A stretch of 17,291 nt of DNA from Bacillota bacterium (GTDB lineage: Bacteria > Bacillota > UBA4882 > UBA8346): contig JAFABB010000048.1 in the NCBI GenBank assembly GCA_023426245.1, positions 1-17,291 of the forward strand. Direction: 5' to 3'. Position 1 is the stretch's first letter. Each line of letters starts with the position of its first letter. A model generated the notes under the pieces. That model worked only from the letters and a program-made list of their open reading frames with translations. It was not told where the DNA came from and ran no database searches. The position numbers and the translations under genes were made by a program. Shown here piece after piece: positions 8,101 through 14,002 of the stretch.

Positions 8101-8175
8101 AAGGGTCTAACCATTACAAGCCATCCCGGTCAAGGGACTGAGGTAACTTTTATGATCCCGCCGGTGGTGAACTGA
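5140..8175 (+). CDS. Hybrid sensor kinase: 7TMR-DISM sensor, HisKA kinase, receiver, LytS-type kinase
   Basis: The 1011-aa membrane sensor has, in order: an N-terminal membrane segment (about 9-30); an extracellular 7TMR-DISMED2-like jelly-roll (about 45-205; LNGGWQFYW, GTYRLKV, LYIDDHLACSSGKVS); seven membrane helices (about 213-405); a HisKA domain with His435 in NTSHELRTPLNG; a complete HATPase_c (NLIGNAAKF, DTGAGIP, GGTGLGLSI); a receiver domain (about 690-800) with acidic pocket LVDDD, phospho-acceptor Asp735 in VILDVMMPEMSG and the conserved Lys in YLAKPFEP; and a second, LytS-family kinase with His826 in QIKPHFLYNALN, its own NAIHHG and DDGAGI boxes. ATG 5140 and 5143 are both possible; the local ribosome binding site is weak. 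No separate response regulator lies in the window; LytS kinases usually act through LytTR regulators. The extracellular domain suggests carbohydrate or other small-ligand sensing. Confidence 0.93.
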   Translation: MMQLVTKKRILMLLSSIFFTGAVLIGFFCFLKPKAIHPVNGQLDLKSWNCSRDGYLSLNGGWQFYWKRFLSYRDVAVGGPLTYVSVDVPSVWNSYQISGKNLPGFGYGTYRLKVINAPVGKALAIRMPTVATAYKLYIDDHLACSSGKVSMDQGQFLPGCKPQEVEFRPGVKSFELIIQVANFIYAQGGMCYPVYLGTAEQIRNMSKAIADKDLFLFGALTIMAFYYMGIFLMRPADKSSLYFVWMCILLASITAISGDFLIYRLLPFISYQVIIAIYYIILCSFSVCAAFIIGELFPEENSRLVLRAAFGYAAGMMLLILTTPLSFYSRLFHLVMAAAILIGGYCLFTLTIAFLRGKKDSLGGFLGVLAVIGCTIHDILFQSNASQLGTLIILLMQPFILARRFSESFRNVQELSQKLLEFDKIKDEFLANTSHELRTPLNGILGITEAMLRESEGEINKNQKQSLALIAGNSRRLANLVNDILDYSKLKHGDIRLNIKPMRVDGLILTVVNVFQKLSKSKEIEIFSDLPAGMPAVLADENRVVQILYNLIGNAAKFTAQGYIEVSAKVTGAVLEICVKDTGAGIPEEKLADIFKSFEQVDTSLTRKYGGTGLGLSITKQLVELQGGNIRVESAPGKGSKFIFTLPVAKEFPLENDLVLPELAVMMHDETVVSSIKQKAIHEGHLLLVDDDPVNLQSSAALLRTGGFGVTAVNSGKVALEELGRVRDYSLVILDVMMPEMSGYEVCRKIREQKSHFELPVLMLTAKTGPADILVGFTAGANDYLAKPFEPEEMLARVRTLVNLKLSVDKAIAAEVAFMQAQIKPHFLYNALNTISCFCDTDPEQARQLIDQFSNYLRQSFDFKNPAMYVSIAHEIGLLRSYLEIEKARFGDQLKVVFDIDELPGVQIPPLSIQPLVENAIHHGIRKKGGSGMVSVVIKNTGEGVLVLVKDDGAGIAPEKLGRIFKSDSNRSVGLWNIDNRLKKLFGKGLTITSHPGQGTEVTFMIPPVVN

Positions 8176-8215
8176 GGTTCATCTGGTTTGAATTTTAAAA
8201 ATCAATCCGGGACAA

Positions 8216-8250
8216 TAAACGGAGCCTAACTTCAATGTTACGTTTTTTTT
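8216..8250 (+). terminator. Possible terminator after the kinase gene
   Basis: AAACG (8217-8221) can pair with CGTTT (8241-8245), with an inner TAAC...GTTA helix, followed by a run of eight T in total. The stem is interrupted by an unpaired GAGCC, so the structure is weak. If it functions, it separates kinase transcripts from the peptide cluster, which has its own promoter. Confidence 0.35.
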
Positions 8251-8355
8251 AGTAATAATCCGAAAAAGTAATCTCTCTTGAAAATAAATAAGGTTATTGT
8301 TTGCTGATAAAGCGATTCCCGTTTTACGGAAGGAAGAAAGCTTGACATTATTTTG

Positions 8356-8406
8356 AAGAAATCTTTTTATTTGACTTCATGAGATTTTTTAAGAAATCCT
8401 CTTATT
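8356..8406. repeat. Pair of 16-bp direct repeats 35 bp apart upstream of the peptide promoter
   Basis: AAGAAATCTTTTTATT (8356-8371) and AAGAAATCCTCTTATT (8391-8406) match at 14 of 16 positions. They lie about 50-100 bp upstream of the tandem-repeat promoter of the precursor gene. The first overlaps a weak promoter-like pair, TTGACA (8342-8347) and TTTTAT (8365-8370), 17 bp apart. They could be binding sites for a second regulator; chance in AT-rich DNA is the alternative. Confidence 0.35.
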
Positions 8407-8455
8407 ACCCCAAAACCCCCGGATATTATTCATTTTACAGTTTTATTTCAAAACC

Positions 8456-8489
8456 TGTTAAGTGGTGGTTAAGTGACAACTGGTAAAAT
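8456..8489 (+). promoter_or_regulatory. Precursor-gene promoter sharing the kinase operator
   Basis: TGTTAAGTGGT (8456-8466) and GGTTAAGTGAC (8467-8477) form tandem 11-bp repeats followed by TGG and TAAAAT (8481-8489). Nineteen consecutive bases (8457-8475) are identical to 5024-5042 before the kinase gene. In both places the second repeat starts 17 nt before the -10 box, and CTGGTA is shared. There is no -35 box. The same regulator therefore probably activates both genes. Transcription should start near 8495, leaving a leader of about 54 nt before the precursor ATG. Confidence 0.7.
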
Positions 8490-8548
8490 GAAAAATAGTA
8501 GATGGATTGATATTTATTCATTATTTTATGGAAAGGAGGTGAATGAAT

Positions 8549-8719
8549 ATGAAGATTGAGAAATTGAGTGATAACTCAATTAAAATTTCCGGCCCCGAAG
8601 CTAGTAAAGTTGGCGGTAATTTGACACCGGAGCAACTTATCGTTGATCTACAGAAATACGTGGCCAAATCTCAAAAGGGCGGAGTCGAACCGAATTGTGC
8701 CGTTTGTATCTCAGATTAA
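8549..8719 (+). CDS. Candidate RiPP precursor peptide, 56 aa, C-terminal CxxC
   Basis: The ORF starts at ATG 8549, 8 nt after the strong ribosome binding site AAAGGAGGT (8532-8540); an in-frame ATG at 8543 is too close to that site. The product is a 56-residue polar, hydrophilic peptide with a leader-like first part (MKIEKLSDNSIKISGPEASK) containing LTPEQLIVDLQKYV, a likely helix that a recognition element could bind. A Gly-Gly pair stands at 44-45, followed by VEPNCAVCISD with the only two cysteines, Cys50 and Cys53. It lies directly upstream of two radical SAM genes of peptide-modifying type and behind a regulated promoter. I infer a ribosomally made peptide whose Cys-containing tail is modified, for example by thioether formation and/or C-methylation. 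I do not recognise a described precursor family, and the core boundary (after Gly45) is a guess. Confidence 0.72.
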   Translation: MKIEKLSDNSIKISGPEASKVGGNLTPEQLIVDLQKYVAKSQKGGVEPNCAVCISD

Positions 8720-8771
8720 AATCAGTCTTTTTAAATGGAACTCATATCCGTTAAGTTGGTAAGGCAAGTAA

Positions 8772-8816
8772 AATCACTGAGGCTGTCTAAAAAGGAAATA
8801 GACAGCCCTGGTGATT
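8772..8816 (+). promoter_or_regulatory. 17-bp intergenic hairpin between precursor and maturase
   Basis: The arm 8772-8788 pairs with 8800-8816 around an 11-nt A-rich loop. The top 8 bp (GGCTGTCT with AGACAGCC) are perfect; the lower part has one mismatch and two G-T wobbles. No T run follows; instead ACTAAAAAGGAG, the maturase ribosome binding site, starts 5 nt later. It is better read as an mRNA-stabilising, partial-termination or translation-damping element that keeps precursor levels above enzyme levels, as is common behind RiPP precursor genes. Confidence 0.7.
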
Positions 8817-8835
8817 ACTAAAAAGGAGTAGCAAG

Positions 8836-10191
8836 GTGGAAATAAAACTATCCCAATACAATCTTGAAGTACCAGTGGGAAAAACGATTTACCTGTATAA
8901 TACCCTTACGGAGACTTCGCTGAAGTTAACTCTGGAACAGTGGACTTGCATAAAACAGGTTGTTGAATCCGTAAAAAAGGATGATCCGGAAAAAAACAAA
9001 TGGTCAGAAGTCATTGCATTTCTTCTGGAAAACGGTTTCATCCTACCCCAAAGAGTCGATGAGATCGTTCTAGCGGTTGAGAAGTACAACCGGGTTATTT
9101 CCGATATTTCGCGGTTATCATTGGTAATCGCGCCAAGTCTGAAATGTAACATGAATTGTTATTACTGTTATGAAGGGGAAAAACCGGACTTGAGCTTAGG
9201 AGTGGAGGACATTGAAGCATTATTAGTTTTTATTCAATCGCGTTTAAGAAAAAACGGAAAGCTCAGCATTACCTGGTTTGGAGGTGAACCTTTATTATCG
9301 AAAGATTTTATTCTTAAAGTATCCCAAAAACTGCAGGATATCTGTGGAGAAATGAATATCTTGTATGCTTTTCGAATGGTTTCAAATGGCTATTATCTGG
9401 ATGCTTCCACAGCTTTAGAACTGTCGCAACACGGCATATCATCGGTTCAAGTAACTTTGGACGGTAGCAGGCACGAGCATAATTTGGTACGCAAATCGAC
9501 CTTGGATGGAAAAAACGCCGAAAATTCATTTGATGTAATTTTAAATAATATCCTAGCCGCTTCGGAATTCCTAAACATAATTATTCGAATCAATGTTAGT
9601 CTTAAAAACATAGATTCGATGCCGTTATTAATAAAACAACTAAAAGAAGCCGGACTTGCCGGACTTGCCGAACGAAAATCCCAACTCTATTTTTATCCGG
9701 TTTTTAATTATAAACCAGCGGATCAATCCGCCAATTATCTACCCAAGCAGGAAATACATTTTTCGATGGAGCAATTTGCCTACTTAGAGTGTAAACTCAT
9801 AAACTTGGCTTTAGAACAAGGATTTGAGATATTGGCTCCAGTTTTTTTCAAAGCAGGTTATTTGGGATGCTATGCATTGGTCGACAATGGATTTGTCATC
9901 GATTTCAGAGGTGATATCAAAAAGTGCGATCATGAACTTGGCGCAAGCGGCACAGCCTTTAGTAACTTAAATAATCTGGATGAATTTACCAGCGATCGGA
10001 ATTTGCATAAATGGCGTAAGCGAAGACCGGAAAGTTACAATTCGTGCAGGGCCTGTATTTTCTTGCCTATTTGCTATGGCCATTGCCCCCATAGTAACTT
10101 AACTTTACCTGATAGGGAACCTCTTTGCCCAAATTATAAATACAATTGGCATGATCTATTCCCGATATTTTTAGAAAAGCGACATGGGTGA
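8836..10191 (+). CDS. Radical SAM/SPASM peptide maturase
   Basis: The 451-aa protein starts at GTG 8836, 7 nt after AAAAGGAG. Residues 1-95 form an N-terminal domain seen in many SPASM maturases (YNTLTETSLKLTLEQW) that may bind the leader. The radical SAM core follows with the cluster motif C104-x3-C108-x2-C111 (CNMNCYYCYE), the GGEP motif in TWFGGEPLL, and the VTLDGSRHEHN segment typical of peptide-modifying members. The C-terminus is a SPASM domain with Cys-rich motifs (LGCYA, IKKCDHELG, SCRACIFLPICYGHCPHS, PLCPNYKYNW) that would hold two auxiliary Fe-S clusters. Such enzymes install thioether, C-C or other crosslinks on ribosomal peptides using a 5'-deoxyadenosyl radical. The substrate is most likely the 56-aa peptide encoded just upstream; Cys50 and Cys53 are obvious thioether candidates, but the reaction is not determined by the sequence. 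Confidence 0.9.
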   Translation: MEIKLSQYNLEVPVGKTIYLYNTLTETSLKLTLEQWTCIKQVVESVKKDDPEKNKWSEVIAFLLENGFILPQRVDEIVLAVEKYNRVISDISRLSLVIAPSLKCNMNCYYCYEGEKPDLSLGVEDIEALLVFIQSRLRKNGKLSITWFGGEPLLSKDFILKVSQKLQDICGEMNILYAFRMVSNGYYLDASTALELSQHGISSVQVTLDGSRHEHNLVRKSTLDGKNAENSFDVILNNILAASEFLNIIIRINVSLKNIDSMPLLIKQLKEAGLAGLAERKSQLYFYPVFNYKPADQSANYLPKQEIHFSMEQFAYLECKLINLALEQGFEILAPVFFKAGYLGCYALVDNGFVIDFRGDIKKCDHELGASGTAFSNLNNLDEFTSDRNLHKWRKRRPESYNSCRACIFLPICYGHCPHSNLTLPDREPLCPNYKYNWHDLFPIFLEKRHG

Positions 10192-10267
10192 GAAAGAATG
10201 ATTTAGAAATAATCAGAGCAAAGAAATTTAACAACAGAGGTATATAAAAAATGAAAGGCTGAAAGGA

Positions 10268-12049
10268 ATGACCAACATGCAAAACGAAGAAGATTTTTCA
10301 GTACTGCTCGTTGTCCCGCCATTTTATGCCTATGGTCAACCCTGCCTTGGAACGGCAATACTTAAAAGCGCTTTATCGAAAAAGGGAATTTCATCAAAGG
10401 TTTTTTATGCAAATGCATTATATGCGAATCTTGTCGGGCTGGACCATTATCGCACGATAATGTCTGTTGTATCCCCAACGGAGATTTATCAGGAACAGAT
10501 TTTTGCTAAAAAAGCTCATCAAGGGGGAGTTTTTGCAGTATCTTCCAAGGATGACCCCGATAACTTCTATGCTCGCTACTACAGTATGTTTACGAATAAA
10601 AAAACTACTCTGACCGATCAGGAATTTATGGATGCAGAAGGCCAAGTTGATGGATTTATAGATAAGTTTGTTGAGGAAGTAAAAAGAATAAAACCCAAAA
10701 TTGTTGGATTTAGCAGTCTTTACTATCAGACGAATGCAACTCTGGCGATGGCAAAACAACTTAAAAAGGCCATGCCCGAAATCGTTGCTGTTATGGGTGG
10801 AAACAACTGTTACCCAGAAATGGGCGAAGAACTCGCCAAGTATAAATCCATTGATTATATTTTTGACGGTGAAGCCGATATTACCTTTCCCGATTTTTGC
10901 TCCAAAGTACTAAAAGAATCGAGATTACCCGATGAGAAAATTATTCGATGTTTACCTGTTCAAGATCTAGATCAACTGGATATCCCGGATTATTCTGATT
11001 TCATGTTGCAATTCGCACCGGAAGAAAGAAAGGATAGCCTGCTGTATTTTGAAACTTCACGGGGATGTTGGTGGGGAGCCAAGCATCGTTGCAAATTTTG
11101 TGGTATTGCTGATAATGTTATCGATTATCGAACGAAAACAGCGACAAAAGCCGCTCTGCAAATATGTCAAATGCGTGAAAAATATCCTGAATATAAATCA
11201 TATTACGCATGTGACTCGGTATTTCCCGATTCGTTTTTCAATGCCTTTTTTGAAGCCCTTTCTTCAGGAAATTTTGATGGCACTATTTTTTATCAAATAA
11301 AGCCGATGCTTAATTTTGAGCAGCTAAAAAAGATGAAAGAGAGCGGCATAGATACTCTGGGTCCGGGGATTGAATCTCTTTCAACAAAACATCTGGCATT
11401 AATGAAAAAGGGCACCACTGCAGCAATAAATATTGCCTTATTGCGGAATTGTAAAGAATTAAATATTACAGCAAAATGGAATCATCTTGTCGCGCTCCCC
11501 AAGGATTCGGGAGAGGATTATAAAAGTTTGGCCTTACTTTTTCCTCTGGTACAGCATTTGGATCCTCCTGTTATAACGCCAATTTATATCCAACGATTTA
11601 GTCCCTATTTTAAAAATCATGAGGAACATGGAATTTCAAACCTCCGACCCATGGAGGGCTATAGCAAAGCTTTCCCCGAAAACCTCGATCTGATGAAATT
11701 GGCGTATCAATTTGATGGGGAGATTGATTCCCATATCCGGAAAACTCCGGAACTGTTAATTCCCTTTTTTACGGCAATTCGAAAATGGTATCAAAGATGG
11801 AGTACCGATCCCGCTGAACTTTTTTTATATAGGCAAAACGGGAAGATATTGGTTAAGGATACGAGAGATTGCGCCGTAGATGAGATAACCGAAATCGAAG
11901 AAAATGAATTGGATATGCTTAAATATTGTCATACTCCCCGAAAAAAGGAAAAGATCAAAGATAACGTTACAAACTTACGAAGTCGGGGTTATTTGATTGA
12001 GATCGACGATTGCTTATTATCTCTGGTCTGTGGTTTATTTGGAGTTTGA
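10268..12049 (+). CDS. B12-binding-type radical SAM protein, RiPP maturation C-methyltransferase family
   Basis: The 593-aa protein matches the layout of the RiPP maturation radical SAM C-methyltransferase family (bacteriocin maturation radical SAM protein 1, TIGR03975). Its N-terminal cobalamin-binding-like domain (about 8-225) begins LLVVPPFYAYGQPCLGTAIL and contains VGFSSLYYQTNATLAMAK, VMGGNNC and IFDGEAD, but lacks the classical DxHxxG B12 ligand motif, as is usual in this family. The radical SAM motif is the family's unusual C267-x7-C275-x2-C278 (GCWWGAKHRCKFCG). Also present are YQIKPMLNFEQL, GPGIESLS and KWNHLVALP, and a C-terminal winged-helix-like tail (GYLIEIDDCLLSLV). It should methylate an unactivated carbon of the precursor. 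ATG 10268 (AAAGG at 10254) and ATG 10277 (AAAGGA at 10262) have equal spacing, so the start is uncertain by three residues. It follows the SPASM gene by 76 nt with no terminator between. Confidence 0.88.
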   Translation: MTNMQNEEDFSVLLVVPPFYAYGQPCLGTAILKSALSKKGISSKVFYANALYANLVGLDHYRTIMSVVSPTEIYQEQIFAKKAHQGGVFAVSSKDDPDNFYARYYSMFTNKKTTLTDQEFMDAEGQVDGFIDKFVEEVKRIKPKIVGFSSLYYQTNATLAMAKQLKKAMPEIVAVMGGNNCYPEMGEELAKYKSIDYIFDGEADITFPDFCSKVLKESRLPDEKIIRCLPVQDLDQLDIPDYSDFMLQFAPEERKDSLLYFETSRGCWWGAKHRCKFCGIADNVIDYRTKTATKAALQICQMREKYPEYKSYYACDSVFPDSFFNAFFEALSSGNFDGTIFYQIKPMLNFEQLKKMKESGIDTLGPGIESLSTKHLALMKKGTTAAINIALLRNCKELNITAKWNHLVALPKDSGEDYKSLALLFPLVQHLDPPVITPIYIQRFSPYFKNHEEHGISNLRPMEGYSKAFPENLDLMKLAYQFDGEIDSHIRKTPELLIPFFTAIRKWYQRWSTDPAELFLYRQNGKILVKDTRDCAVDEITEIEENELDMLKYCHTPRKKEKIKDNVTNLRSRGYLIEIDDCLLSLVCGLFGV

Positions 12050-12092
12050 TTATGAACTTTTAAAGACAGGAGGGGCAAGTGGAGCGGTGAAA

Positions 12093-12115
12093 GTAGGGTA
12101 ATAAGATTAACCCAC
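12093..12115. promoter_or_regulatory. Imperfect 10-3-10 palindrome upstream of the MFS gene
   Basis: GTAGGGTAAT (12093-12102) and ATTAACCCAC (12106-12115) are inverted repeats with 8 of 10 positions matching, 3 nt apart. The site lies in the 160-bp gap before the MFS gene and has no T run, so an operator is more likely than a terminator. No clear promoter boxes were found around it. Confidence 0.35.
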
Positions 12116-12148
12116 TCTGAAATTTATGGAAGGATTTAAATAACATTC

Positions 12149-12241
12149 ATGGAATTAATTCATGTTTTACCACCAGGTGAGGGAATTGTGACGGAAAAGG
12201 GAATATCCAATGAAATTGAATCTGAGATTATTCAAAGATAA
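12149..12241 (+). CDS. Possible 30-aa leader ORF overlapping the MFS start
   Basis: ATG 12149 to TAA 12241 encodes 30 residues (MELIHVLPPGEGIVTEKG then ISNEIESEIIQR) without internal stops. It overlaps the first 32 nt of the MFS gene in another frame. The nearest ribosome binding site (AAGGA, 12130-12134) is 14 nt away, longer than usual. It could be a translated leader that couples to the transporter gene, or chance. Without comparative data it stays doubtful. Confidence 0.2.
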   Translation: MELIHVLPPGEGIVTEKGISNEIESEIIQR

Positions 12242-13442
12242 CGTTAATAGTAACTTCATGATCCAAGGGATCCGGGCGGAAATCGGAAAGCGCTTTGTTC
12301 ATGACCGGGATTTCAAGTTGTTTTTGATTGTTGGCCTATGTGCCGGAATTGCCAGTGGGATCAACTCAACCACCTTTAATAACTTTTTAAGTGATGTCTA
12401 TAAACTATCGGCCGAGTCCCGGGGAATTGTTGAGTTTCCGCGGGAACTGCCGGGAGTTTTCATTATGGTAGTTTTGGGACTGCTTTCGTTTCTGGGCGAT
12501 ATTCGTTTAGCCGTGGTGGGAATGCTGGCGGCATCCTTGGGCATGTTGGGGCTCGGCATGTTTTCCCCTACGTTTGCAAGTATGCTGGTATGGATGATGA
12601 TGTTTAGCCTTGGGACCCATATCTTTATGCCCCTGGCGCCTGGGATTGGAATGGCCTTGTCCGAGCAGGTACAGTATGGAATGCGGTTAGGGCGGTTCAA
12701 TGCCTATAATCTGGCTGCGACAATTCTTGGCTATGCCATTGTATGGGTGGGATTCAAGTATCTGGGGCTAACCTATCAATGGGCATTTGTGATCGCGGCT
12801 TTTTTTTATATCTTAGCCGCAGTTTTTCTGGAATTAATGAAATCAAAAAAGCCGGCAGTGAAGAAGGTTAAGTTTGTTTTTCGTAAACAGTATATTCTTT
12901 TTTATATCTTAAGTGTGGTGAATGGGGCTAGAAAGCAGATTTTTTTGACTTTTGCGCCTTGGGTGCTGATTAAAGTTTTTCAGGTTACACCTCCGGTGTT
13001 TGCTATTTTGGGCGTTATCATCGCTACGGTAAGCATCCTTACCCGGACCATGGTCGGCAATGCCATTGATAAACTGGGAGAACGTTTCGTCCTCTCCGCT
13101 GAGGCGGTTGTTTTGATTGCTATTTGTATGGGTTATGCCTTTGCGGAGGACTTAGTATCCCCTCGTATGGCTATAGTGATTATTGCGGCCTGTTATATTA
13201 TTGACAATTCCATGAACGCCGTGGAAATGGCCCGATCCACTTATGTAAGAAAGATTACCAATGATCCCGATGACCTGGTCCCTACTTTATCGGCCGGAAC
13301 CAGCTTAGATCATATTGTGGCAATGACGATACCTTATTTTGGTGGATTGTTATGGGTGAACCTGGGATATCAATATGTTTTCCTGGCTGCCACCGGGATA
13401 GCAGTGATAAATTTGATATTATCCAGGAAGATCAAAACGTGA
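12210..13442 (+). CDS. Major facilitator superfamily transporter
   Basis: The 410-aa protein starts at ATG 12210, about 8 nt after AAAAGGGA; an upstream in-frame TGA rules out a longer start. After a polar N-terminus of about 35 residues it shows two blocks of about six hydrophobic helices separated by a basic cytosolic loop (MKSKKPAVKKVKFVF, about residues 211-225), the standard 12-helix MFS plan. The first loop (GDIRLAVVGMLAAS) and the matching segment in the second half (GNAIDKLGERFVLS) have the Gly/Asp/Arg pattern of MFS loop motifs. The substrate cannot be read. Placed downstream and in the same direction as the two radical SAM genes, it is a plausible exporter for the modified peptide, but the 160-bp gap with a possible operator leaves room for independent expression. 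No leader peptidase is encoded nearby. Confidence 0.85.
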   Translation: MKLNLRLFKDNVNSNFMIQGIRAEIGKRFVHDRDFKLFLIVGLCAGIASGINSTTFNNFLSDVYKLSAESRGIVEFPRELPGVFIMVVLGLLSFLGDIRLAVVGMLAASLGMLGLGMFSPTFASMLVWMMMFSLGTHIFMPLAPGIGMALSEQVQYGMRLGRFNAYNLAATILGYAIVWVGFKYLGLTYQWAFVIAAFFYILAAVFLELMKSKKPAVKKVKFVFRKQYILFYILSVVNGARKQIFLTFAPWVLIKVFQVTPPVFAILGVIIATVSILTRTMVGNAIDKLGERFVLSAEAVVLIAICMGYAFAEDLVSPRMAIVIIAACYIIDNSMNAVEMARSTYVRKITNDPDDLVPTLSAGTSLDHIVAMTIPYFGGLLWVNLGYQYVFLAATGIAVINLILSRKIKT

Positions 13443-13521
13443 TCGATGGCTTTTCTGATTTATGTAGGGTGAAATTTAAATAAACAGAAAATTGGGTTCA
13501 ACCCGGAAAGGATACATATTG

Positions 13522-13770
13522 ATGGCAAATTGTATCGTTTGTAAAAGCGAGTTTGAAGAACAGGAAGGGATCGTTGTTACGGAAGGTGGAAAAAAGTTTT
13601 GTTTCTGCCAGTTTGGTTGTTTAAGCGAGTTTTGCTGGGTAGTTGAAGAGTATGACGGATATGAATATCGTAATGGCGACTTGTTGGACATGACCGAAGA
13701 TTCTATGGCATGTGCTTATCATTTGTATCAGAAAGCTGAGAAGCTGGAAGAAGAAAAAGAAGAAGAATGA
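13522..13770 (+). CDS. Small TRASH/YHS-like metal-binding protein, 82 aa
   Basis: The preferred start is ATG 13522, 9 nt after AAAGGA; a TTG-initiated longer form from 13492 has no ribosome binding site. The product reads MANCIVCKSEFEEQEGIVV and continues with KKFCFCQFGCLSEF. The arrangement C-x2-C, about 20 residues, F-C-x-C-x3-C followed by Phe resembles TRASH/YHS-type treble-clef domains that bind Zn, Cu or other metals (FCxxxC followed by F). Four to five Cys are placed to bind metal. The rest is acidic, and the last residues are a Glu/Lys-rich tail (EKLEEEKEEE), probably a charged helix. It follows the MFS gene by 79 nt on the same strand and precedes a terminator, so it may be the last gene of the peptide cluster; a role such as metallochaperone or metal sensing would be a guess. 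Confidence 0.7.
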   Translation: MANCIVCKSEFEEQEGIVVTEGGKKFCFCQFGCLSEFCWVVEEYDGYEYRNGDLLDMTEDSMACAYHLYQKAEKLEEEKEEE

Positions 13771-13814
13771 CCGGAAAGCGGCTTTAATGTGATTCACCTG
13801 GAGCGTAATTGTTC

Positions 13815-13834
13815 GGGGCTTTGGCCCTTTTTTT
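13815..13834 (+). terminator. Short Rho-independent terminator
   Basis: GGGC (13816-13819) pairs with GCCC (13824-13827) around a TTTG loop, extended by one G-T pair, and is followed by seven T in total. The stem is short but GC-only, and its position 45 nt after the TRASH-like gene fits the end of the peptide-cluster transcript. Confidence 0.55.
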
Positions 13835-14002
13835 ATGTTCAAAATTTTAAATTTCAAAACAAGGTCGTTCTTTGTGGGACCTCTACGAGTGCAACTCAAT
13901 TGAACTCCTGCCGGTGAAGAGAAGAAATTAGGGGGTATAAGCCCATTGAAACCATCAATCTAAAGTTTGAACGGGTAAAGACTATATCATCAAAGAAAAA
14001 TT

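Noticed and set aside
8176..8548. A cobalamin or other riboswitch upstream of the peptide cluster, expected because of the B12-type enzyme.
   Set aside because: No B12-box-like core or other conserved riboswitch motif could be found here, nor in the short leader 8495-8548.
8753..8778. A third copy of the shared operator (GTTAAGTTGG... followed by TAAAAT).
   Set aside because: Only one half-site is present, the distance to TAAAAT is 18 instead of 15 nt after TTAAG, and there is no TGG before it.
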